From assembly GCF_029227915.1 (NCBI RefSeq), contig NC_079882.1:20589001-20653000 (forward strand): DNA of 64,000 nt. The letters run 5' to 3'. The position numbers and the translations under genes were made by a program. Under the pieces are notes generated by a model. It made no database searches and was not told where the DNA came from. It was given only the letters and a program-made list of their open reading frames with translations. The stretch comes from Hydractinia symbiolongicarpus (lineage: Eukaryota > Cnidaria > Hydrozoa > Anthoathecata > Hydractiniidae). This document shows, piece by piece, positions 48,135 through 59,500 of the stretch (the stretch's first letter is position 1; the number at the start of each line of letters is the position of its first letter).

Positions 48135-48907
48135 CGTTAGCATTTTTAGTCTTGCGTTTCGTCATATCCATGTTGTATATAAATTTTATGTAATTTACGC
48201 GAGCTAGGTTGTATTAAAACATTTGTAATAATTATTTTTTGTATCAATACACCTATCTCCATTATGTTATTTGATAGCTTTATTTTCGACGTTTTACACA
48301 AGCGCGAATAATTGGAACCAGTGGAAACCAGGCTTTTAAAGAAAGGCTTAAAGAAATCCCAACCACAAATTGATGAAGTCTGGTATATGGCTTTCGGCCT
48401 ACTTCGAGGCAGACTAAGTGAAGTCTGAAATTATTGTACCATAACTTTTGTAACTTCTTCGATAAAGTATATTGAATGACACAACATTTATAGTTTGTTT
48501 CTCATAACTATTTTAGTTGGTGCTGGAAAAGAGGCAGAAATGAGTAATCCTGCTTGATGTTTTTTAGACTATCTATTATGCTTTTGACTGCCGTGAAACT
48601 GCCGTGAAATCAAATTAAAATTATTTACATTTACAGAGACACAAGACAAGACATGGTCGATGTTAGTTTAGAGCTGCGAAAGATATATCTAACTAGTTGA
48701 AAATTAAAAATATTAAGGAAAAGGGCACCGGTTTTCTGTGTGTCACCGCCATGTTTTCTCTCTGCTCATGCTCTGTGGAGGGTTTCAGGTGCTTTGCTAG
48801 TGCCCGGATCTGCGCGGTAAGAAACTTTGCAATTGTAGCTTTGCCTGAGCGATTTAAGGCGTTGTTAGTTCATGTAAAACAAAAATTATCTTTTAAGTTA
48901 TTTTCAA
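48135..48907. other. Shared 3' region of EBAG9 and chitinase
   Basis: Tail-to-tail spacer of 773 bp, AT-rich, no further gene seen. Confidence 0.6.
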
Positions 48908-51739
48908 TTAACAAGTTACATTAGCTGGCCAGTCACAATATTTTTTTGCAGCATTAAATTTCAATCCAGGTGGACATGATTTTACTGTAGCCAGGCCTGA
49001 ATTGCATTCAAAAAATTTAGCACAATCTTTTGGATGGGCGTACATTCCGTCATTTAATCCTGAACACGATACTTTACCTAAAATAAAAAAGTAAGATTTT
49101 AAATTAATAGAAAACTTTTGCTTTTTTCTTTTTTTTTTTAGTTCGACCTAGTCCTCTGAATTATACCTCACCTGGTTTGGAAGGCCCAACACTTTTAGTT
49201 GTGGTTTTAATAGGCTTTGCAGTGGTTTTTTGTGGAGGAAGAGTAACAGGATTTCCGGTCGGTCTTGGGCCATTTCCAAACAGCGCTACAATGTGCTCAC
49301 TGTAAGATTTTCCACCAATGATGTTGTTTTGATCAAATGAAGCGTCCCAAAACATGAAGCCTCCGAATCTTGGTTCGTGTCGTATTTTCTGAAGTTTAAA
49401 GTTTTTAAAAGCAAAAGTGAAAAGGCTGACTTAAAATATAATTATTAAAGTTATTTCAGGATTTAAAATATATAAATACAAACCTGATAAATGTCTGCCA
49501 TTTCAGCAGGGGTGCGATAGTAGCCTCTTCCAAACGCAGCACCTTCGTCACTAGGTACGCCTACATAAATTAATGGACCATTCCTACTTTGCGAGAATGT
49601 CAGCCATTTCTTAAGGTTTGGGTAAAATTGAGCTGCATCACCTAAAGTACAAAATCGTGTAAATATGTGAAAGCATCACTTTGAAAAGAAACGACATGAA
49701 AGCCAGCGAAAATATGATTAAACCAATCTTGTGCCCAGAGCTCTTTTTTACTTTTTGATATTAGGAGAGCGCTGCCCTAAATATAAATGAGAAAGAAGCC
49801 TGGGAACGAGGCTGAGTTTTTACCTGTCTGACAATAATTATTGTAAAATTGTACATAAATCTCATCAAATAACTCAGGAACATCACCAAATGCTTTTCCT
49901 GGATTAGGTCCCAGGAAGTGGTCTGGATATGGACATTGGGGAGCAGCTGCGATGATATATTTAGATGTATCTGTATTTGTTAATACTCGTAACTCTTTGA
50001 CAAATGCAGTGTATCCGATGTGTGTTCCTCCCTCAATGTCAAGGTCGACACCATTCAAGATAGCGCTAAAAGTAAACGTTTCATTTCATAAGAAAACCCA
50101 AAATACTCAACATTTGGCCTTGATAATACTCATTGTTAAGGTTATTCAATTCCATAATATAGAGCAAAAAAGTATTTGCGAATACCGACCACCTGACCTC
50201 TTTTCAAGCGCCTGTTTTCTCGTAAAAAAAGAGACAACAGACATTTGAGCGAGGTTGCCCCAACCTCGTCCCCAGGGTCTTGTGGCCCCTGACCGTTATT
50301 ACGGAGTGGCCAACAATTTTCGCCGCTATCAACTTATCAACAGGCAAAATGCCCTGTGACCGAGGTTAAGGTTGCCCGCCGCCATATTATAGTGCAGACA
50401 AAAGTTACTTTGAAACGGTTTGGTGCTTCTGCAATATCTTTAGTCTGTAAATTAAATTTTTTTAGCTATGTTGTTTTTTCTTAGAAACATGTTCGGAAAA
50501 GTAAGCCTTATTGAGTTTTGCCACCAGAGAACCCTGGTGGTAAAACGTTTTAAGGCTGCAGAAGTTTTCAAAAATTTATCTTTTTTGCGCGGTTATTCAA
50601 TTTTGCGAATTTGCCCTAAACCTAAAAATCGCGAAACTGTAAAATAAAACAAAACCAACCTTCCAAATGGTCGAAGGTTTTGCATTTTCTTTCCACCTAA
50701 TAACAAATTCCACACAGTATGTGCGAACGTTTTTGCTTGACTATCGCTTTGGAATCCATATCCGCCAGTAGCACCTCCCAATGATATTAAGACTTGCTTT
50801 CCATTGCGTTGGCATTCTTTTATCCCTGCTTCAATCTTGGGACAGCGAAGCAAAAATGGATAATCCGGATGGATTGATTTTTCGCAATGATAAGCAAAAT
50901 TTAATGCTGGTAGACTGTCTAAGAATAGATTTGGAACGTTCTATACATGGCAAAACAGTAATTTTATTCATTCATTCATTCATTCATTCATTTATTTGTT
51001 ATCTCTTACCTTTTTGTCTTGCGTCGAAGAACACGTGCATGAACGCCAACACAACGACGTCATATTTGCTGTTCTGACAGAAATGAGTCAAATCTTTTTC
51101 CCAATACTGGCGCTCTTTCTTGGCATTGTAGACAGCATTTTGACCCCAATAAACCACAAGTTTGTGTCTGTTTGCGGCTATAAAGAAAATATTTAAAAAA
51201 TAAACGTTTTGACTTTCTACTTAAGTTATACGCTCTGAAAAACTATAAAATGTTGACTCCTAGCCAATAAGTAAATTTGTTAAGATAAAGGGCTTTTGTT
51301 GGCAATCCAGTGTTCCATCATTGACGAAATTTATTAAAGATTTCCTCAAACTTCGTTCCAATCTTTCCAGATCTGATTTCTTGAAATTGAATTTGTTCAT
51401 TGTTGTTTGAAAGAACAAGCTAGATTCATCAAATCGATATAAGGACGCTTTACCATGATCAGGAAGTGGAAAATTGGCCAAAGAGAACTATTCTACGTGA
51501 AGGAAAGGTTCCACGCAGTAAAAATTTCACTTATTCAGGGTCGACAAGATAATTATTAAAACAAACCCAAGAGAACCTAGGGAAGAACAACGTATATAGA
51601 ATCCCAACAAGAGTGAACATTATTTACAAAATGTTTAGTACAAAAATTTCAATAATTTGATGCAATTTTACGTACCTTCAAGTCCCTGCCATACCATGCA
51701 GCAAATACCAACTACCAGAAGAATAACTTTCGAGTCCAT
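48908..51739 (-). CDS. Secreted class III-type GH18 chitinase with C-terminal CBM14 domain
   Basis: Seven exons on the minus strand: 51676-51739, 51010-51177, 50660-50918, 49824-50065, 49484-49641, 49172-49388, 48908-49077 (TAA); 425 residues, all in frame. Hydrolyses chitin. Residues 1-22 are a signal peptide (VILLVVGICCMVW). The GH18 barrel (about 26-315) is of the hevamine/class III type: VVYWGQN at the start, VLISLGGATGGYG, NGVDLDIEGG with the catalytic Glu near 175, AAAPQCPYPD, EIYVQFYNNYCQTG, and GGFMFWDASFD. A Pro/Thr-rich linker (PPQKTTAKPIKTTTKS) follows. Residues 374-425 form a peritrophin-A chitin-binding domain with six cysteines and a PPGLKFN core. The acceptor at 50919-50920 is the only one found that keeps frame between exons 2 and 3. 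The first Asp of the usual DGxDxDxE signature is Asn here, while the DxDxE part is kept. Confidence 0.93.
49729..49813. repeat. Foldback repeat in a chitinase intron
   Basis: ATCTTGTGCCCAGAGCTC against GAAGCCTGGGAACGAGGCT, 85 bp, ending 10 bp from the splice donor of the preceding chitinase exon (49822-49823). Confidence 0.6.
50262..50367. repeat. Foldback repeat in a chitinase intron, well-preserved copy
   Basis: Arms AACCTCGTCCCCAGGGTC and GCCCTGTGACCGAGGTT, 106 bp. The interior shares GGCCCCTGACCGTTATTACG with the copy at 18795 in inverted orientation. Confidence 0.85.
50964..50993. repeat. (ATTC)n microsatellite in a chitinase intron
   Basis: About seven units of ATTC in the 91-bp intron between exons 2 and 3. 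Confidence 0.9.
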
Positions 51740-51820
51740 CGTGTAGAGGAAAGTAATGATGCAAACAGCACTTCATTCTTCTTTAATATTCGTTACTAAG
51801 TAAACAATGTTTTCTGCTGT

Positions 51821-51828
51821 TATATATA
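51821..51828 (-). promoter_or_regulatory. TATA box of the chitinase gene
   Basis: TATATATA 82 bp upstream of the chitinase ATG, a plausible distance for a TATA box with a short 5' UTR. Motif-based only. Confidence 0.4.
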
Positions 51829-53575
51829 CATCACTCGCATTCTCGCATAAAATATTTTAGAGGGTAAATTCAGCTGTCCAATAATGAGAGAATGTTGTAG
51901 AAACAGTTGGGCATACACCAGCAGAAAGTCGCACGTTTGTCGTCATTTTCGCATATTGTGTACAGTCTACTCAATGTTTCAATAACAGACTGCATATTAC
52001 ATCGTGATATCCAGGTGAACAAAGTTTTTAGGATAATTCTTAGGATAATTCTTTTAGGCGAATTCTGTAAAAATACAACATTGCTTTTGTATAATTTAAG
52101 ATGATAGCAATCTTGTTCCCAGAGCTTTTTCCACATATCAGAACGCCAAACTTTTTTATTCAACGTGCTTTTATCCAGTGGGATTTAAGGTCAAAAATGT
52201 GTTAGCCGATTTGCTTTACTTTACAAATAAGTAAAACTCATGTGAACGTAAAAATATTATAGGTAAAGTGTTGTAAAAGAAACTGTTGATAACGAACTCA
52301 TGATGACCTTATTAAGCACAAATTGCCATCATTAAATTTTGTTATAATAAACGTAATTAGATGGACTGTTTCAATGTAATTATATGAGATCTTTGGAATA
52401 CCGTTATATAGAGGTCAAAAGCGCAGGAGCACTCGCGGCAGGGTAAATCACTATACAGTGCAATATAAACCACACATTATCGCAACACACACGATGTAAT
52501 TTAACCCTATTCGGAGAGAGGGAGGGCTACCCCCTTCTTTTTAGTAATAACTTCTGAAAATACCGTTTTGGAGGGGTTAAATTTTGGTGACTTTTTATTA
52601 TTTTTAGTTAGCTTCAGAGGATAGTAAAAAAAAATTGGTATAGCGTCACGTTTTTTTTGTCATGGTGACTTCCCGATTAGCAGGTGGTCAAAAAAATCAG
52701 ACTTCAGATACCTGATCAACAGCTATGAAGTCATACTTGACAACTCTAAAACTTTTTGCAAACGTTTTTTAAACCCAAAAGTCATGTTCCACTGTCTTTG
52801 CCTTACTGAATGACGCGATCCATTTTTTTATTTAAATTTTCTTCTGTGCTAAGTTTTGTGGGAATACGATGTTATTGTTCATTTAACTTGTCTGTGTGGA
52901 CACCATTAATTTTTTTTACTAAAATTTAGAACATACTGAAGAAGGCATTGTACCGCAAATTGACAGTTTTTTGGGTGCATTTTGGCAAATAGCAAAAATG
53001 ACTGTTTTCACAAGTAATATTTTTCCTGAGAAAATAATGATGATTCGAACATTCGGTTCACGTCAGAATATTTGTAATTTTCATCTAAGATTTTGCAATC
53101 AGACGTTTAGCACCACGTCCCCTGATAGATTTCATTTGCAGCTGTCAAACAACACAAAAGCTTTATTTATCGCGTTAAAAAATCTTTTGTTGTAGTTTTT
53201 TGTGAATTGACATGTTGCTTATTTTTTATTATTTGTTTGTTTTGAAAATCACCCCCGTCCAAACTGAATAAAGATCACGCGAAAAATTAAATATTCAATG
53301 GGTAGACAGCTCTTGAAAAGCCGTTTGTGCTTCCTCACGTATTTGCGCGGTATAATATACAATTATTGTCCATAAATCATTTTGAACACATCAAACGTAA
53401 TTTAATTTTGTATCTGAACAATACTCAGTCAAGCGGATATAAAAGATTTTAATAGCTCCGGGAATGACTTGTTGTTTAAAAATTATGTCGTTAACGAAGG
53501 TTGTGTTTTGAGAAAGAATTAATATATGGCAGTTAAAGATTTTGCAAGCTGTTTCAAAAGTGGTTTATTTTCAAA
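51829..53575. other. Intergenic region between chitinase and the vWA-like gene
   Basis: Divergent promoter region. AT-rich, no coding signal. One foldback arm (CTTGTTCCCAGAGCTT) lies at 52112. Confidence 0.5.
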
Positions 53576-56500
53576 ATGTACAAATATTTCCCGCTACTTT
53601 TTTATGTAACCACTGTGCTATGTTTGAAACGTAAGTACATTGTTTGTTTTTGTAAAGTCTGTTTGTTTTTGTAAAGTTTATTGCTTTCGTTTTTTATTAT
53701 GATAGGACAAGAAAGTACACAGCTAGCTAAAAGCTAGCTCGTACATCTATGGTAGTGTTTTACAGGCCCCATTTCACAATGTTTCATAATTACGAATTTG
53801 TTAACTTACAGGTAAACAGGTTAGCTGGGATGCAGGCTCCATTTCAAGTTTTGCTATGTAGCTAGCTGGCTATTGCCTTTTAAATTGAGAAAGGTGTACG
53901 GAATGTATTTGGAATATGATATATATATATATATAAATTATTTGTCTTGTATGCTCAGAGCTTTTATAAAAGAGAACACGTATGTCCATAGCTAAAGCAA
54001 TACCAGGTTAACCCTAATTATATAGTGGTAAATTTTTAATAAGCCAATACAGTTAAAACTGATAGGTTTATACAGCCATTATATACATGGCATGTACTAA
54101 GTTCATTTCTTACGCTGTTTTATTAATGTCACAATGAACAAAATGAAGGAGTTCACATGTTAAAACCAACTTACATTATTCAAGCAAGAGCTAGCAAAGT
54201 CAACATACAAAAGTATCTGTGTACAAAGCTGCCACGACCACATTTAGTCCATCTTTAAAAATATGCTTGGTTAACGTATCACTTTTATTATATAAATATG
54301 TAGAAACAGTTGGTCTGTTGGTTGGTTAAAAATCTTTTCCAAAAACTTTGTCAGTTACAGCCATCTTTGATTTTATTGTGAACCCTAGCAGTACTTAGCT
54401 TTTGTTTCAAGTTCAAATTTATTCAATTAACGTTTGTGCCCATGGTTCTCACTTGTTTTGCACAAAATATTTGTTTTTAATGAGGCTTTGGAACAAAGTG
54501 GAAATCTATCAATATGCTACTTTGCTTTATAATGTGTGAAGTGAAATACTGAGGTAAAAGTAGAAGGCAAATTTACTTTGTTGGTTCTGCATGTGGTGGA
54601 AGAAAGAGGCAGTATATCAAAATGTATGAGTTTTACCCTTTTTTTGTTTATTGTTTTTACAAATTTACTAACTCTCCTACTCGGATTTTGCTTTTTAAAC
54701 TGAATCGGTTGGGTGGTGGTAGCCGAAAAATTTTAACAGTGACATAAAAAGGGCAATTTTCAAAATAAAATTCGCAGTTTTCTTTTGAATTCTCTCGCAC
54801 ATTGCGAAATTTGCCTAAATTATTCCTAAAAGGCAAAAAAGTGCTTTCAATTTTGTGTCATGACAAAAAGGACAACCCACCAAAGTAAACCTCATGTATT
54901 TATTAAGCAAATTGTTTCAAATATATATAATGCGGCTTCTTTAAAAACTATATGCCAACCAAATTTCAACGAAGTTTTTAATGTCCCTCTCAATACATAT
55001 GCCATTATGCCTTTTGTCAAATAATGTGCAGCACTTCTTTAATACAAAGCTTGAATTCATGTCATTAATAAACAATTCTGTAAGATATTTGACCATCCTT
55101 TTTGATAGTCATCAGCTAATGCTGACTTTTATGTAACCATCACAAAGTATATAAATGTTAAAATAAATTCTGTGTCTTTCTAACTTAAAAGTTCCCTACA
55201 ACCAAAGGTATTTTAATTTGCCAAAGGAGAACTAACGATTGAAATCAAGTTGTTCATTATGTTGATAATAAGAACTGTGTAATTTTTTATATTTGCGAAC
55301 CTTAGTTCTCAAAATATTTAAGGTCAAAGTGGTACTAGGTTCGCCATCATGACAGTGCCGATGAGGACTTTTTGTGGGGAAGTAAGTAAACACAATCTAG
55401 ACTAGACTAAACTAAACGTTGAAGAACATAGTTTCTAACAAATCATCTTGTTTACACCTAATGTAAATCTTTGTGTTGAGTTGCACAAACAGTGAGCGAG
55501 ACTTTATCCATCATCTTGCAAATCTTGTTAAGCTACATTCATACCACGTGACGTCACAAATGAACAAAGTATGTACAAACAAAATTGGGTTTTGTTTAAT
55601 AATCGCAGCGACTGTTTATGTCATCATTGCTTTTTGGAACCAAAATTTGGACATAAAATAAAGAAAGTTTAAAAAATTTTATGCCATGTTGTTTTTGTGA
55701 TGTAAGACTGTTTCATTACATAAAAACAAATAATGTTGTTCTTTTCGTTAATTCTCCTTTAAATAGATGGGAGCTTTTGAATTTATTATTATACACATAA
55801 TTGCATGTTTTAAGAAGATTTAGGATAGGATATTTAAACAAATTATAATTTGGATATTTTGAATCTTATTTTATAACTAATAACACAAATTTATTAAAAT
55901 GCCAAATAGAATAAAGATCAACAAAAAATAGGATTTCAATTTCTTAATAGGATCAAAAAAAAGATTTTAAACAGTACTCACCCAAAAACTTACAAAAAAG
56001 AAAAAAAAATCAAAAATCATGCGGCATAAGTAGGCATAATTTGCAAAAATTAATGCTCAGGGGCACAAGTCTGTGTTAGTGGGTAAAGGTATACACTATT
56101 GATTATCTAAAACATGTGAACCTGCAACCATAACATTTTAAAAATAAAAACACTAGTATATATATTAGAAAATTAATAAAATATATATTTTTTTAAAATG
56201 ATTGAATTTTTTTAGCTTTTTCTATTTTTAAAACTATAAAAGCTAAAGTTTTGACAAAAAAATACCAATATGGTGCTGGTTCTATACTGTTAAAATTTTG
56301 TGTCTACATACTGTTTAAAATGAGAATGTTATAGTAAACAAATAACAAATCTTATATATACAAGCTTGCCTGCAGAATCTTTGTAATAGAAAGTGACTTG
56401 TTTTAAATTTAATGTACTACACTGAAATCTTAAGAGTTTACTACAAAATGAAAAAAATAGATGTTTTTGAGCTATCACAAATTTGAAAACTTTAAGAATA

Positions 56501-59500
56501 GCCAAATAATGTGATAATGCTTAGAAATAATCTTAATTATTTTCCCTTATCAATGCAGCTTATGAGACACTGGGTGATATCATGATGTATTCACTATGAC
56601 ATCATTTTTATGCATTCTCACGATTGTCATTTTTGTCATTTTTTTTAATGTTTTAGAAGCAAAGCGGCACCAAAAGTTCACAAGCAGAAAAATATAATTG
56701 ACAGGCTTTAATCTGACTTGGTCTATGTATATATACCCTGTTCCTGCTAGAGGGGAAATAAAAGAGAGAGAAAATGATTCTACCACAAAGTCTTCTGTTT
56801 CATTTAAAAAAGATTATTCAGTGACAATGATTTTGTCAATTTTTAAAAGGTCAATTTTTAGGCTACACTATATGATTAATCATATATGATTTGTCATACT
56901 TGCGTGATATATTAAAGATTTTACAAGATTTTTCTGTACACACACTATTCAATTCGTCGGAATACCATGTGACTGTTTCTTTAACCAATGAGATTGGTGT
57001 ATTTTTCAGGGTGGAAAAACACTGTGATCAAATAAACCTAAAGAATGTTTAATTTATAATCCCACAATAAATATAGGTATAGTGTTTTTCCTCAAATTGG
57101 ATGTGTTTCTTACCTCAAGAGTATGAGTAATAATGTATTTTACTTAGGAAAGCCAAAAACAACCAAATTGGACTGAAAAATATATACATATATATTTATA
57201 CAATCTTTAATGAGTTAACTTTCAGAATATGATGTAGTGATCATGAAAAGGAAATGAAAATGAAACTGTCTAGAAATATTGTGACATCTTTATACTCCCC
57301 ACTAAAACCATTGTTTTTTATAGAAAGCTGTATATTTTTTACAAGCTTTGCAAACTCGCTATGCAATACTGTTTTGTGTACTTTCTGATGAGAGTTATTA
57401 CATCCAAATATAAATAAATATTAATATTAATGAGACCGACAAAAAATTAATCCGATCAAAACCACCTTACTTTTCTGCATATGTGTGTGACAAAAAAGAA
57501 AGAATATGAAATAGAGTCACAATTCCTTTCAACTACAAATCTAATAAAGGTGACAAAATGTCTTTGTTGTCTCACATAGAGCAGTTTGTTCTGTAACCAT
57601 AACAACACATTAATGAACTCCACAGAAATATGACAATATATTTATTTAATTTACTGCTCAATAGATTTAAACATTGTTAAGAGCAATTTTCTCAGTGCAG
57701 TATTGTTTAGTAAGTATGACATCATCTGATTTGTTTTGATGTGAAATCAATGGAGAGTTAATTTTTAATTGATTGATCATAGAGGAGGGAAAATATTTAC
57801 TTCAGAATTTTTAATCACCTGAAATATTTATCAACATTTTGCTAATAAGCTGCGGACTCCCTAGTTTTACTTGAGTTAATTTTATATGAAAGACCTTCAA
57901 AAGTTGCCTATAGATCTTTTTATTTTTCTAGCAAAATCTTTGGTTCCCTAGGTATAAGGTAATTGTGCAGAATTATGACATTGATTAAATGTTCAGAAAT
58001 AATTGCTGGTCTGAGTGATAATAATCAGGATGACTAGTAATGATATTCATGCAAATGTGCTCAAAATATCAAACTGGATAGGTGAAAGCATATTTACATC
58101 ACCACATACCTTGATATACCGTTAAAACAGCACCTCGTTTTTTCTAATTAATGATGTGATGCATTAGAATTATCAAAACTTCTAAATCAAAAATCTTGAG
58201 AACTGATCGAGATTTTTCAAAAGAATAAAAAGAGTCATCGACCACTTTCCAAGCTCTTTCATAGGAAGTCAACTTTCCGCAGGAGGTAAGCTTTAAGGCT
58301 CACACGCTACGTTTTTGGCAAGAAAGTCTAAATTTTAACCGAGGATGGTTGTGTTTTTTATACACTTTTCAGCCTTAGATGTTCTTATTTGTGTTCTTCT
58401 AAAAACATCGCGACGTAAAGACTGATTGTAAAAAAAAATTGCATGATGTAAAAAATGTAAATAAACTGTTCGGTATTTTAGGCTGAGTGCGTTCTTTATT
58501 TATTCTTAAACTAGTCAGTAACTTTTAGTAGTCCTTTTAAAACCCCACTGCGTGCATCTCGCTACTTGCGGTACCATTTTGCGTGACAGACGGACAGACG
58601 TATACAGGTATTCTAATAGAGATCTTGACGAAATCTAAACATTCTTGTTCAAAATGATATACGAAAAAAAATTAACAAAAAGTTGTATAATACAATAATA
58701 TTGGGTTAATAACTTTTATTTTTACTAATTTTGCGAATTTCAAGATTTATTTTCGCGGATCTTCAGCGAAGTTCGCAAATAATTCAGGTTGACCACTACT
58801 CTTTGAAAAAAAATTGGAAAGTTGTACACGTAGGAAAGTAGTCATTTGTTGTTTAAGTTCGGAGTTTTTTAGAGAGCAAGGAAACCGTTTACGTTTTTTA
58901 TTTCACTGATCATACTGTTTCTGTTGTTTTCATTACTCCTATAAAAGGTTAGAAAACTGGATAATAATCCGAAAAACATCCTAGGCTTTACTTTTAACAG
59001 TGATTGGCCACCCTGGAAATAATTTCATTAAATTCGTGAATAATTAGTCTCTAAAATAATGCGAATGTTTACAAAGTTCCATATATCTGCACACATCAAT
59101 ACTACAAAAAAAGAAGCTCCTTGCAGCCAAATTGAATCTTCATGCTGGTTGTCTTTTTTTATTCAAGAAACAAGTAAATTAGAAACACGAGGCTCAGAAA
59201 CGGAAAAAGAAACATTAGGAAAACATGGGCAGGCTGAAAACGGAAAATTAAAAAGCAACCTTTTTTGCATTATATAAAAAACGAAATCTTAGGAACAGAA
59301 AACAGTGCTGTGTGCTCTTGCAATTTCGTTTCTAATTTCGTGTTTACACAAAACAACGACGCAACACATTGTTACGTAAGAAACATTTGAGCCTAAAATT
59401 GGACAAAACTTCAGAAACATTGAGCCTGTGTAAAATATTAGAAATGCGTCGAAATTGTGTTTTCTGAACTGAAGACTTTACTAATTTTAGCGTCAGTTTT

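Noticed and set aside
50921-50942. Acceptor at 50941-50942 as the start of chitinase exon 3.
   Set aside because: It shifts the frame and hits a stop; the pyrimidine-rich acceptor at 50919-50920 restores frame and family alignment.
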